A stretch of 34,672 nt of DNA, taken from assembly GCA_002869885.2 (NCBI GenBank), contig NEWR02000009.1:541681-576352 (forward strand). Direction: 5' to 3'. Of the stretch, positions 24,909-32,963 are shown piece by piece. Made by a program: the position numbers and the translations under genes. Source of the stretch: Nitrospira sp. CG24C (GTDB lineage: Bacteria; Nitrospirota; Nitrospiria; Nitrospirales; Nitrospiraceae). Under the pieces are notes generated by a model that did no database searches, had not been told where the DNA came from, and saw nothing but the letters and a program-made list of their open reading frames with translations. Within the stretch, counting starts at the first letter, position 1; every line of letters begins with the position of its first letter.

Positions 24909-25268
24909 ATGCCAAACCCGACCATGAAAGAAGTGGAAACCAGGCTTGGAACTGTTCAGTGCGCTATTTGTAAAGGGTCAAGCTTCGGAATCGATGAGCG
25001 CTCTATGCAGGCAGACGGTGAATGGCGAGGGATCTGTAGAAAATGCTACTACACCTTCCCAATCTACACAGATATGGAGTTCTACCAGCGCACACAACCG
25101 GATATTCCCTACCGTCTCAAAGAGATGTCCTGTCCAACCTGTAACCATAAGGGCGTGAGCCTCAATTTTCGCATCACCATGTCCGTCCGAGAATCGATCT
25201 ATTTCCTGACCTGCACCTCGTGCCAAAAAACATATCCGGAGCCTTCCTCCCTGGAAGCGTTTGAATAG
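24909..25268 (+). CDS. Small protein with two four-Cys zinc-ribbon units
   Basis: This 119-residue protein has four CxxC pairs: Cys18/21, 43/46, 75/78 and 102/105, consistent with two zinc ribbons in tandem (or rubredoxin-like knuckles). No catalytic domain is visible. I chose the ATG at 24909, which follows AAGGAA, over an in-frame start at 24792. It may bind nucleic acid or protein; family not recognised. Confidence 0.75.
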   Translation: MPNPTMKEVETRLGTVQCAICKGSSFGIDERSMQADGEWRGICRKCYYTFPIYTDMEFYQRTQPDIPYRLKEMSCPTCNHKGVSLNFRITMSVRESIYFLTCTSCQKTYPEPSSLEAFE

Positions 25269-25307
25269 CTCCCCTTTTCACCACCTGCGTGGTGTATACT
25301 CTTCAAC

Positions 25308-25502
25308 ATGAGTGAGACACCAAAAACTCCAGCCACGCCACCCGAAGCTCCCGCGCAAGAGCCAGTAGTCAAGGTGAGAAAAGAAATCCCGCTCATTGCC
25401 ATTCAAGACGATGGCGACATGATCGCCGAGGAAATGGCGGAGATGTTCGACGAAGACCGGGTGAGTCACCAGCACGGCAGCGCAGAACCAGAAGCGGATT
25501 AG
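25308..25502 (+). CDS. Small acidic protein of unknown function
   Basis: A 64-residue frame with a Pro/Ala-rich N-terminus (1-20) and an acidic core (DDGDMIAEEMAEMFDED, about 34-50). The reading frame has the composition of a coding sequence, and it follows the zinc-ribbon gene by 39 bases. There is no clear ribosome site, so it is a tentative gene. Confidence 0.45.
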   Translation: MSETPKTPATPPEAPAQEPVVKVRKEIPLIAIQDDGDMIAEEMAEMFDEDRVSHQHGSAEPEAD

Positions 25503-25895
25503 TCCTCTCCTCCCCTAACCATCCTCAGCCATCAGCCTTTCCGATCCCATAGCAGTGTGACCGCTTCTGCCCTGCTCAAACGCTTCGGCTCGACCGCACT
25601 AAGCCTCTCATCTGCTCGGCTGTGAAACTCGTTCCTTCCCAGGCTTCGCCTGAAAGGAACTTCAAACAGTCCTCGCCGTCCGCCTTGGGCGGATCGCATC
25701 TGTTCGGCAAGTGCGGTGCCCTCGCCTACGCGATTCGCGACGCAGAAGCGGTCACCCTGCTACGTGCTGCTGCTCTAAAAGAAAAGGAGCCGGCGACGAG
25801 TCGCTCACAGACTTGTCGCCTTCACAAAGGAATACAGCAACCAGTGAAAAGACTATGAACGAGACCAGTTTAATTTCCTTGCAAGTGCTAGATGC
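25503..25895. other. Gene-free stretch with a hairpin and GGCTGA-type repeats
   Basis: About 390 bases with no supported gene. It contains a degenerate GGCTGATGGCTGAGG-type tract on the minus strand near 25517-25545, related to tracts at about 14886 and 17486. There is also a palindrome at about 25631-25660 (GTTCCTT...AAGGAAC with an inner AGGC-TTC-GCCT). The 78-residue open frame at 25622 has no family features and reads across these repeats. Confidence 0.5.
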
Positions 25896-26522
25896 CTAGA
25901 GCTCTGAATCCGCAGTGAATCCAAAACTGCCGACCTCGATAGTAAGCGGGACGAACGTCACACTAAACCCAAACCTTGAATTTTCGACAACATTGGCGTT
26001 TACACCATTCGGAAGACCGCTGAATTCGAGCTTAGGAGGTATTCGCATAGGCACTGCGAACAAAATGCGAAAGAAATTTGCCCCCACCCGAATGATAAGA
26101 GGATGCCCTGGAAGATTTGGATCCACTCTTATTGGATTGAGATCAGATCGAATCATGTCGAGGATATTTTTCGCTAGTTCCTCGCTTTCTGATGCCTTAC
26201 CCTTCCCCCGCATTCGATCGAGAGCATCGACTGCGAACTTCATGCGCTCATATTGAACGAGGACTGCTGATAAAACTTGATCGCGCTCATTAGCCCGAGC
26301 AAGCGCCTGCTCGTAGCTATGCAATGTGGCAATCTGATCGGCTAACGGAGCCAGCTTCCTATCCAGATCGGTGAGTTGGGATTCAACCTTCGTTCGATGA
26401 TCCTCATTCTTCACACGAGTATTCAAAGCATCCCATCCAAGATACGCACCGACAAGCCCTCCTGCGAAAGGCAATACGACTGTGAGCAGGAAGATCACTG
26501 GATATGCCTTGATCAATTCCAT
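25896..26522 (-). CDS. Membrane-anchored coiled-coil protein of unknown function
   Basis: This 208-residue protein has one N-terminal membrane segment (about 8-30, VIFLLTVVLPFAGGLVGAYLGW), a charged helical region likely to form a coiled coil (about 34-105) and a beta-rich C-terminal part. No family is recognised. Isolated between gene-free stretches, it could be strain-specific; it is fully open with coding-like composition. Confidence 0.65.
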   Translation of the reverse strand: MELIKAYPVIFLLTVVLPFAGGLVGAYLGWDALNTRVKNEDHRTKVESQLTDLDRKLAPLADQIATLHSYEQALARANERDQVLSAVLVQYERMKFAVDALDRMRGKGKASESEELAKNILDMIRSDLNPIRVDPNLPGHPLIIRVGANFFRILFAVPMRIPPKLEFSGLPNGVNANVVENSRFGFSVTFVPLTIEVGSFGFTADSEL

Positions 26523-27110
26523 GGTCAGTCACTAGCCACTATCTCTCTGGATAAACGGATCAATCTATGCCCACCAGTCACATTTCTGATCGAGTGAATC
26601 CTATTCGCTTTCTCCATGCAGAGCAATAACATTGGTCCCACCTCACTCCGAGCAGGGACAGGCCGATTGGGGGGTCTGTCCCCGCTATTCTTTAAACGGA
26701 TGGCTGGGGTGACCCCTAAGTATGCGGCACCACTATCCGAGAAACGGGACCGGTCTATGAGCGACCAGTCCGGTTCTATATCCTACAACGAAGCATGCGG
26801 CTTAGAGCGACTTGCGCCGGAGCGGCGAGGTCCCCGCCCGGCGTCTGAAGAAGGAAAGCTGGAACTGACTGAAGCACTGCGATCGAATGATCGCAGCTGA
26901 AGGAATTCCAGAAGGCTTCCGCTTCAGAGCGCCGAGGAAGGGGTGCCGCGGGAGGCGCCGAAGCGAGAGGGTGCATGCTTCCTTCTGGTCTAATTGCATC
27001 GAATTCAGTAACGACGCTGGCCCGCCCGCCATTCGTCAGCCGAGGCCCTCTTTCTGCATGATGTCATACCCAAAGCATTCGCCCTTTCCCATCTGCCTTC
27101 TATCCTTGAC
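26523..27110. other. Gene-free stretch of about 590 bases
   Basis: No supported gene is visible. Near 26653-26685 there is a GGGACAG...CTGTCCC palindrome followed by GGGGTGACCCC, resembling the repeats left by REP-associated elements. Several short open frames cross the region on both strands (for example 26616-26900), but none shows family features or a ribosome site. Confidence 0.5.
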
Positions 27111-28162
27111 TCAGACCGGACGAACAATCTGCACCGCCGCATCACTCTCAATCCTTCCAACCGGCGAGACCTTCCCATCCCGTTCCTTGCGCACAATCCT
27201 CTCGATCTGCACGATGGCGCCGCGATGCCAACTATCGACAGCTGTATTGTGAGAAGAAGCCTTCCTATCCAGCCGCCCGACTTCAGGCCGGCCTGTTTCA
27301 TTGCAGAGCCAGGCTCGCTTCTCCCCTTTCAATTCTCGTAGTTCGCTCACGACCCGGAAGGTCTGCGGACTCCGCTGCACGATCGTGCGACCGTCTGTAC
27401 GCAACAACAGATAGGAAAACTTCAACGCGTCTTTAATGAATCCTACATCCCTATCGAGTGCAGCGATCGCAGGAGGCGTCTGCCAGGGTCGCTCCTCGTG
27501 ACACCAATCATCCGGATGGTCTAAGGCCGGACAGGCTTTCTCGTGCAGACAAGGGCTATAGACCGTACAGAGCCCCTGTTTGAGCAGGTGATTACGCACC
27601 TGATGTAAGGCACGGGCCGTCTGCCGCAATGCCGGCTCGACGATCATGATGGTGCCGTGCGGTGCGAGAAACGGAAGCAGTTGGCCGACAACCGCGGCCC
27701 GCTCTGCCGGAGGGTCGGCCGCTGTAGGAAATGATTCATTCAGACAGTTCGCCATAATAATCAGATCATACGGCCCGCCCCGCACAATCTGCTGCGATGC
27801 CACAGCCAATCCAGCAGGGCTAGAGCTCCAGTCCCTGGGCCACAACCGAGATCGAGCACTGCCATCGGTCGGTCTGGTGTTTCAGTGCTGTTGTCGTTCG
27901 GCAGCTCATCCAGCAGGACTTGGATTTTGGAGAGGTTCACAGGGAGAAAATACGAGAAATAGGCGGCAGCATGGTTTGGATCATCCAGGTAACGGATCGG
28001 CAACGATGGCCGTGCGGTTGTGAATAATCGTGACAGATTCACGACCGCTTGCGCCAGCGCGTGACCGCTGAGATCCCTGTCTGACGTTACCCTTGCCAGA
28101 ACCTTTAGAACTTCCGATGACAGGGCCGCCGGTTTCTTCTCGTTGAAGGGTTGCATGGGCAT
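27111..28162 (-). pseudogene. Rsm22-type methyltransferase, frameshifted and internally deleted
   Basis: Two overlapping frames together encode a protein of the Rsm22/METTL17-like family, SAM-dependent methyltransferase relatives associated with small ribosomal subunits. The first (28162 to 27761) carries the N-terminus and SAM motif I, LDLGCGPGTG. The second (open from about 27845 to 27111) carries DLIIMANCLNES, a VEPA strand, the Cys region CLHEKACP...DWCH, and a KFSYLLLRTD segment. They differ in frame, and only about 20 residues separate motif I from the DLIIMANCLNE strand, where intact members have about 70-80. So a frameshift accompanies loss of about 50 codons of the SAM domain. The gene is probably inactive, unless this is an assembly error. 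Confidence 0.8.
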
Positions 28163-28194
28163 AGTGTAAGCTGATGGCGATTAGGAGGACAACC

Positions 28195-28443
28195 ATGACA
28201 GACGCAATTCTACTGGCCTACAAAGATGTCGAGAACTCGATGGAACGATTCACCATGCTCCTTCAAAGCCACGTGGAGACGATGGGGGCAGCACCAGCCC
28301 ACAACCCAGACCAAGTCTTTCGCATATCCCAAGGCACCAAAGCGATGAGAGATAGCGCCATGATCTATCTCTCCTATGCCAAGTATGTCGCCTACGGCAT
28401 GCCCGAGACTGAGGAAATGGTGCAAGACGAGCTGCAAGGGTAG
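28195..28443 (+). CDS. Small helical protein of unknown function
   Basis: An 82-residue protein, predicted mostly helical (TDAILLAYKDVENSMERFTMLL...). The ATG at 28195 is preceded by AGGAGGA, a strong ribosome site; an upstream in-frame start at 28174 is less likely. It is divergent from the broken methyltransferase gene and convergent with the oxidoreductase operon. Family not recognised. Confidence 0.7.
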   Translation: MTDAILLAYKDVENSMERFTMLLQSHVETMGAAPAHNPDQVFRISQGTKAMRDSAMIYLSYAKYVAYGMPETEEMVQDELQG

Positions 28444-28445
28444 AA

Positions 28446-28520
28446 GAAGGTCTGTTTGGTCTGTCTGGTCTATCCGGTCTGTCTTGTTCACGAGATAGAC
28501 CAGACAGACCAGATAGACTG
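28446..28520. repeat. Inverted tract of GTCTGTCTG-like units
   Basis: Nine-base units of the form GGTCTGTCT repeat at about 28449-28488 and reappear in reverse complement (AGACCAGACAGACCAG) at about 28495-28518, giving a long imperfect fold-back. It resembles the TTTGTTTGG tract inside the element at 4935-5115. It lies just before a terminator. Confidence 0.6.
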
Positions 28521-28527
28521 CAAAACA

Positions 28528-28561
28528 AAAGAGCCCGATCCTGAAAAGGATCGGGCTCTTT
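28528..28561. terminator. Strong bidirectional rho-independent terminator
   Basis: A perfect 14-base stem (AAAGAGCCCGATCC / GGATCGGGCTCTTT) with loop TGAAAA, flanked by A-rich and T-rich tracts. It separates the small + strand gene from the oxidoreductase operon on the minus strand and should stop both transcripts. Confidence 0.9.
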
Positions 28562-28581
28562 ATTTTAGCTTCAAGACCTCG

Positions 28582-29937
28582 TCAGATACTGCGCATGAAG
28601 TGCGCGACGTCATCCTGATTGACGGCACCACCCATAATCGAAGACTGGGCGACATTGCTCGACTTCTTCCCGGTCAGACCGGACTCAACTTCGTCCACGA
28701 TCAACTCTACCGGCATTGACTGACCACCGTACACCCGGGGCCCGCCGATGATTTTGGCGTTAGAGTACCCGTAAATCGCAGTAGCCACCTCTTTCGCCAA
28801 CCATCCGACATAGTTGAACTCGGGGACAACAATGAGTTTCGCTTTGCCGCAGAGCTTCCGTAACTCCTGCGTCGGAAACGGACGGATCGACCGAACCTTG
28901 ATTAAACCGATCTTGATACCCTTTTCCGCGCAAATACGAACGGCTTCTCTCGACTGAGCCGCGGCGCTACCTGAGGCAATAATCACCGCCTCGGCATCTT
29001 CCACATTCTCAGCCGTGAGCAACCCGCCCATATACTGATTGATGTACTTGCGCGACCGTTCAACTGCCGCCCACACTTCCTGTTGCCAGACCGCATGGAT
29101 GTTGTAGGCCATAAAGTTCGACTTCTGAACCGGGGCGTCACGGGATAAGCGGGCGGGAGGATTCTCCGCATCGAGTACCGGCACCGCGCCACGCCAGGCG
29201 TCACGAGGAGGCAGCTTCATGCTGCGGTCCTGCATCCGGACGTACCCACGGGCATGGGTCACGAAGAACCCGTCACAGCAGACACCGACTGGGAGCGTCA
29301 CATCGTTTTTCTCACTGATCGTAAACCCCGCCAGGATGAAATCGTACATGTCCTGCTGATTCTCGGCATGGAAAACGATCATGCCGGAGTTCAATAGATA
29401 GGCCACTTCGATGTTGTCAGGCTGAATGGCCAAGGGGGCATTCACGACGCGGCACGTGAACATGGCGACAATGGGCAGCCGATGCCCAGGCCAGGACGCG
29501 ATGCCTTCAAGACCCCTGAGCGTACCGGGACCTGCGGTCGCAGTAAAGCAGCGGACACCGGCGCGAGATCCGCCCGCCATCGCCGCCATGACGCCGACTT
29601 CTTCTTCACCACGATAATACTCTTTCACATAGCCTTCGCCGTAGAGCACGCCGATGAGCTGCATCGTTTCGCTCTGCGGGGTAATAGGATAGGCAATGGC
29701 CAGGTCCACGTTGGAGCGCCGAACAGCCTCTTTCGCCGCTTCGCTGCCCGTGATGAATTCTTTCGTTCGCGGGGCTTCGAGGAACAAGTATTCCGGCGTG
29801 ACCACCTTCTGCCGTTTCGCTTCGGCATGGGGGTCTTTCCTTGCGCCCGCCGCCTCGGCCGGTTTAGGGGCCGCGACACTCGTGATGGGATCGCCCTGGG
29901 GATTTGTCTTCTGTTCTGCTTCGAGTGCTTCGCTCAT
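28582..29937 (-). CDS. 2-oxoacid:ferredoxin oxidoreductase, alpha subunit
   Basis: This 451-residue alpha subunit belongs to the thiamine-diphosphate pyruvate/2-oxoglutarate:ferredoxin oxidoreductases, which reductively carboxylate acetyl-CoA or succinyl-CoA in the rTCA cycle. An N-terminal extension (1-55) precedes the pyrimidine-binding domain, with YPITPQSE near 80, a GEEEVGVMAAMAGGSRAG-type region near 106, and TATAGPGTLRGLEG. The C-terminal part carries VRSIRPFPTQELR and EFNYVGWLAKE. An AAGAGGTGT site precedes the ATG. It is the last gene of the operon, followed by a strong terminator. Pyruvate versus 2-oxoglutarate cannot be decided by eye. Confidence 0.92.
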   Translation of the reverse strand: MSEALEAEQKTNPQGDPITSVAAPKPAEAAGARKDPHAEAKRQKVVTPEYLFLEAPRTKEFITGSEAAKEAVRRSNVDLAIAYPITPQSETMQLIGVLYGEGYVKEYYRGEEEVGVMAAMAGGSRAGVRCFTATAGPGTLRGLEGIASWPGHRLPIVAMFTCRVVNAPLAIQPDNIEVAYLLNSGMIVFHAENQQDMYDFILAGFTISEKNDVTLPVGVCCDGFFVTHARGYVRMQDRSMKLPPRDAWRGAVPVLDAENPPARLSRDAPVQKSNFMAYNIHAVWQQEVWAAVERSRKYINQYMGGLLTAENVEDAEAVIIASGSAAAQSREAVRICAEKGIKIGLIKVRSIRPFPTQELRKLCGKAKLIVVPEFNYVGWLAKEVATAIYGYSNAKIIGGPRVYGGQSMPVELIVDEVESGLTGKKSSNVAQSSIMGGAVNQDDVAHFMRSI

Positions 29938-29994
29938 AGTGACACCTCTTCGCTATATCGCCCGTGCAGTTCGACCCTACTCAGCCTTCACGCT

Positions 29995-30144
29995 TCATCT
30001 GTTCAGCCGAATGTACTTGAAGCCCTTATCCGTCCCCATGGTTTCGCTATACTGAATGGTATTCGCTTCAGGACAATATTGCGTACAGAGTTTGCAACTC
30101 TTCGAGGCACATATCTCAACATTGATATTGGCTACCAGATACAT
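29995..30144 (-). CDS. Short ferredoxin-like subunit of the oxidoreductase (49 aa)
   Basis: This 49-residue protein has Cys12, 17, 20 and 24 in the pattern CX4CX2CX3CPE, enough for one [4Fe-4S] cluster. It opens MYLVANINVEIC and ends YIRLNR. AAGGAGC lies just before the ATG at 30144, and the gene sits in the operon between gamma (25 bases upstream) and alpha (57 bases downstream). It corresponds to the small delta/epsilon-type electron-transfer subunit of multisubunit oxidoreductases, but with half a normal ferredoxin domain. It is easily missed because of its length. Confidence 0.85.
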   Translation of the reverse strand: MYLVANINVEICASKSCKLCTQYCPEANTIQYSETMGTDKGFKYIRLNR

Positions 30145-30169
30145 GGTGCTCCTTCGTGCTAAATCCTAG

Positions 30170-30883
30170 TTAGGCGCTTACGGTCGCACGGGCTTCCGAC
30201 CGTTTGACCGTTGTTGCAGCCCAACCGTGATCGACTGCGTAGTTCCAGCCGGCCTGTATCACCGCCACATTTTTATCGATCAACTCTTGCTTCTTCTTGA
30301 ATTTCCGCTCAACGACACTGTCTAAGGCCGCGGTTCCACCGGAGACGACAAATCCCTTGCCAAGGAACCGGTCCTTCACCGACTGCTCCAGCGCCTCAAC
30401 CGAAGTCAGTCCCGTGATCGCTCCGATGCAACCCATCAAGGCCATGTTCGTCGCCAGATCCATCCCTGCGACTTCGAGGGACAGTTTGGTGGCGGGGAAA
30501 TAGTAGAGCTTCGCACGGCGCTCATCCAACTCACGCTGTTGATCCCTATGAAGGCTCATGGGCCCATCATGGTTGATCAGTGCAATCCCATCTTCCTTCA
30601 ATCCGAAGTAGAACGGCATCGTATAGGACTTGCCGTGGGTGATGACCTGGGGATGGAAGATAATGATGATGTGAGGGAAAGTAATTTCCCCGATTTCATA
30701 GATCGGTTCATCTGACACACGGACGTAGCTCTCGACCGGCGCCATCCGTTTTTCCGACCCATAAAATGGGACGATCGTGCTTTCACCGCCGGCATGGATC
30801 ACTGCGGTGCTCAGAATGTGTGACCCTGTCACAACACCCTGACCGCCGACCCCTGCCATTCGTATGTTAAAGCGCTTTGCCAT
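30170..30883 (-). CDS. 2-oxoacid:ferredoxin oxidoreductase, gamma subunit
   Basis: This 237-residue protein has the gamma-subunit fold, with the nucleotide-like loop GVGGQGVVTGSHILSTAV at about 11-28 and PFYGSEKRMAPVESYVRVS at about 39-57. It forms the CoA-binding region of the complex in known enzymes. It lies 23 bases after beta and 25 bases before the 49-residue ferredoxin-like gene, all on the minus strand, clearly one operon. Confidence 0.92.
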   Translation of the reverse strand: MAKRFNIRMAGVGGQGVVTGSHILSTAVIHAGGESTIVPFYGSEKRMAPVESYVRVSDEPIYEIGEITFPHIIIIFHPQVITHGKSYTMPFYFGLKEDGIALINHDGPMSLHRDQQRELDERRAKLYYFPATKLSLEVAGMDLATNMALMGCIGAITGLTSVEALEQSVKDRFLGKGFVVSGGTAALDSVVERKFKKKQELIDKNVAVIQAGWNYAVDHGWAATTVKRSEARATVSA

Positions 30884-30906
30884 ATCCGAATCTCCCTCCG
30901 AATCGT

Positions 30907-31809
30907 TTACGCCTTGGTTGGAATTGCTGCGGCAGGAGCAGCCGCCTTCGGAAGATAGTCCTTATAGCCATACCGCTCAGTCAGATACTGCTTGGCTTCA
31001 TCACTCACATATTCCGTGAATTGATACCGGTCATTCTCAACGGTCTTTGCGTCTTCCATCACCTTGTCGGTGGGAATCGCGTACTCGATGTTGCAGGAGG
31101 TATAGGCTTGAATGTAGGTCGAGCCCACTTCGCGGGCAATCAGCACAGCCTTCTTGATGACGCTCTCGACGCGGCGGGGATTGTTCGGAACCACCGTCGC
31201 CACATAGGCGCACCCGGCTACCTTTGCCATTTGCAACATGTCCATCTTCTCAAACTTCTTCCCCAACGGAGCCATCTTCAAGACGGCGCCACGGTTGGTC
31301 ATGCCGCTCTCCTGCCCCCCGGTGTTGCCGTACACTTCATTGTCCAGCATGATCGTGGTGAATCGTTCCTTTCGGAACCAGGAGTGGAGCACTTGCTGGA
31401 AACCGATATCCGCAGTTCCGCCGTCCCCCGCCATGACGACCACATCTTTCGGCTTGTCACCGAACCGCAGCCGCAGCCCACGGGACAGTCCGCTCGCGAC
31501 ACCGTTCTGATCGCCATAGTTGCCGTACACAAACGGAATCGCAGCCTGTGAAATCGCCAACCGTCCACAGCCTGCCGTGCCAACAGTAATCGTATCTTCC
31601 GGGTTGGGGAAGGCAATGATCGCCAGCCGGATGAACAGCGTCATCGCGCAGCCGGCGCACATCGGATGCTCTTCAAGAATTTCCTTGAAGCTTCCCATTT
31701 GGGAGACCGAAATTTTCTTTCCAAACGGGCCATGTTCAACCATGTCCCGATATTCTTTAGGCATGAACTTTTCAAATCCACCGGAAAATTTTACATAATC
31801 AAGACTCAT
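30907..31809 (-). CDS. 2-oxoacid:ferredoxin oxidoreductase, beta subunit (TPP-binding)
   Basis: This 300-residue beta subunit binds thiamine diphosphate and a [4Fe-4S] cluster. The cluster Cys are probably 51 and 54 (CAGC), 81 (AGCGR) and 239 (YTSCN). The TPP motif runs from GDGG at 128 to Asn157 (LDNEVYGNTGGQ). The ATG at 31809 is supported by GGAGGTG; an upstream start at 31866 is less likely. It is the first gene of the operon: beta, gamma, ferredoxin-like, alpha. The separate two-cluster ferredoxin (delta) subunit found in five-subunit enzymes is not in this operon. The C-terminal tail is Ala/Pro-rich. Confidence 0.93.
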   Translation of the reverse strand: MSLDYVKFSGGFEKFMPKEYRDMVEHGPFGKKISVSQMGSFKEILEEHPMCAGCAMTLFIRLAIIAFPNPEDTITVGTAGCGRLAISQAAIPFVYGNYGDQNGVASGLSRGLRLRFGDKPKDVVVMAGDGGTADIGFQQVLHSWFRKERFTTIMLDNEVYGNTGGQESGMTNRGAVLKMAPLGKKFEKMDMLQMAKVAGCAYVATVVPNNPRRVESVIKKAVLIAREVGSTYIQAYTSCNIEYAIPTDKVMEDAKTVENDRYQFTEYVSDEAKQYLTERYGYKDYLPKAAAPAAAIPTKA

Positions 31810-32214
31810 CGGAACACCTCCCTCTATCGCGGCAACGGCAATCCATTGCCTGTCGGAAAGATACAACTATTTGCAACAGCGTAGGAATTCGAGACTGAAC
31901 GAACCGGACTGAATACCCACTCAGGGAGGGGGCATGGTAACAAAGCCTAAAAAAGACTGTCAATGAGAAACGTCTATAACATCCTCGAACAGTGCACGAA
32001 CCGGGGTAATAATATAACTTCCTGATAATCAACGCAACTTTTCAGAAGGCCCACCATGCTAAAAAGAAGACCTAGCCTAGTCCTGGCCTGTAGGCCATTC
32101 GCCCTAACCGCTTACATTTCGCCCTGTTTCCACACCAGCCGAAAAGGCGACTGATTTCACAGAATTGGAAAGAGACATTGCTGATTCCGTAAAACCTGTC
32201 TAGACTAGACTCCT
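31810..32214. other. Gene-free divergent promoter region
   Basis: About 400 bases between the oxidoreductase operon (minus) and the MTHFR_C-type gene (plus). Apart from the promoter at 31934-31963 I see no gene, repeat or clear second promoter. Confidence 0.5.
31934..31963 (-). promoter_or_regulatory. Candidate sigma-70 promoter of the oxidoreductase operon
   Basis: On the minus strand TTGACA (31963-31958) and TACCAT (31939-31934) are spaced by 18 bases. The leader to the beta-subunit ATG would be about 115 bases. The -35 is a perfect consensus; the -10 matches at four of six positions. Confidence 0.5.
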
Positions 32215-32463
32215 ATGTCAACACGCGTAATCATCCTTGGGGAAGACGAAGGCGCTCAACAGGCCGGTGGAGTCCATAAGCGCCCTCCGATTCCGGATAG
32301 TTCGCTCAAAGCCGAGTGCCCGAAATTCATGAGCCACGGCCCTTGCGGAGGCGTCCGAAAGGGGGGGCTGTGTGAAGTGTACCCGGAAATGGCCTGTCCC
32401 TGGGTGACGCTCTACATTCAATTGGAAAAAATCGGCCAAGTCGAGTGGATGAAACAAGTCTAG
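32215..32463 (+). CDS. MTHFR_C-type small cysteine protein
   Basis: This 82-residue protein matches the methylene-tetrahydrofolate reductase C-terminal domain family (MTHFR_C), often a stand-alone partner or fused to MetF/MetV. Cys35, 44, 53 and 61 lie in CPKFMSHGPCGG, GLCEVYP and ACPWV and probably bind a metal or Fe-S cluster. It ends YIQLEKIGQ. No MetF gene is adjacent, so the partner is elsewhere. The queF start lies 38 bases downstream. Confidence 0.82.
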   Translation: MSTRVIILGEDEGAQQAGGVHKRPPIPDSSLKAECPKFMSHGPCGGVRKGGLCEVYPEMACPWVTLYIQLEKIGQVEWMKQV

Positions 32464-32469
32464 GAAGAC

Positions 32470-32517
32470 GTGAGGGGTGCTGAAGACGTGAAAGGTGAAA
32501 CGTGAAACGTGAAACGC
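32470..32517 (+). repeat. Tandem GTGAAAC heptamers overlapping the queF start
   Basis: GTGAAAC-type units repeat three to four times at period 7 (32495-32516), preceded by related ACGTGA copies. The queF start codon GTG at 32502 lies inside the array. The 14-mer at 32483-32496 is the reverse complement of 4038-4051. Confidence 0.7.
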
Positions 32518-32918
32518 TAGGGAAGAAACCCGGGAGCACCAAGCTCGGATACAACGAGCGGCATGCAAAGAGCGGGATTACCGACCCCTTGCCGGGCATC
32601 GAAACATTTCCGAACCAATACAAGGGCTACGAAATCACCATCGAGATCCCGGAATATACCGCGATTTGCCCGAAAACTGGCCTCCCGGACTTCGGCATCA
32701 TCACACTGCACTACATGCCGGACAAAGAATGCCTAGAGCTGAAGTCGTTGAAGATGTACCTCCATGAGTACAGAAACCTCGGTATCTTTTATGAAAACGC
32801 AGTCAACCGAATTTTACACGACATCGTGAAAGCCTGCCGCCCCGTCTGGGCCAAAGTGACCGGCACCTTCGCCGCCCGTGGCGGGCTCCGTAGCATCATT
32901 GAAGCGAAATACCCTTAA
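32502..32918 (+). CDS. queF: NADPH-dependent preQ0 (7-cyano-7-deazaguanine) reductase
   Basis: This 138-residue enzyme reduces preQ0 to preQ1 in queuosine biosynthesis. It is the short, single-domain type. The catalytic Cys56 is in EYTAICPKTGLPDFG, with Asp63 as acid and the substrate-binding ELKSLKMYLHEYRN motif at about 78-91. The start is GTG at 32502, within a heptamer repeat; AAGGTG lies close upstream and may serve as ribosome site. No preQ1 riboswitch-like structure or other que gene is adjacent. Confidence 0.93.
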   Translation: MKRETLGKKPGSTKLGYNERHAKSGITDPLPGIETFPNQYKGYEITIEIPEYTAICPKTGLPDFGIITLHYMPDKECLELKSLKMYLHEYRNLGIFYENAVNRILHDIVKACRPVWAKVTGTFAARGGLRSIIEAKYP

Positions 32919-32963
32919 GCCTCTTCCGTCATTGAGGCCCCGAAGCCTGATAAATTCCCACTC

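Noticed and set aside
25622-25858. 78-residue frame in the gene-free stretch
   Set aside because: It reads across a palindrome and repeat tract and has no ribosome site or recognisable features.
26616-26900. 94-residue frame upstream of the membrane coiled-coil gene
   Set aside because: It crosses the GGGACAG/CTGTCCC palindrome and has no family signal.
28446-28520. CRISPR-like repetition
   Set aside because: The units are only about 9 bases, degenerate, directly adjoining and inverted, without spacers; no cas gene is present.
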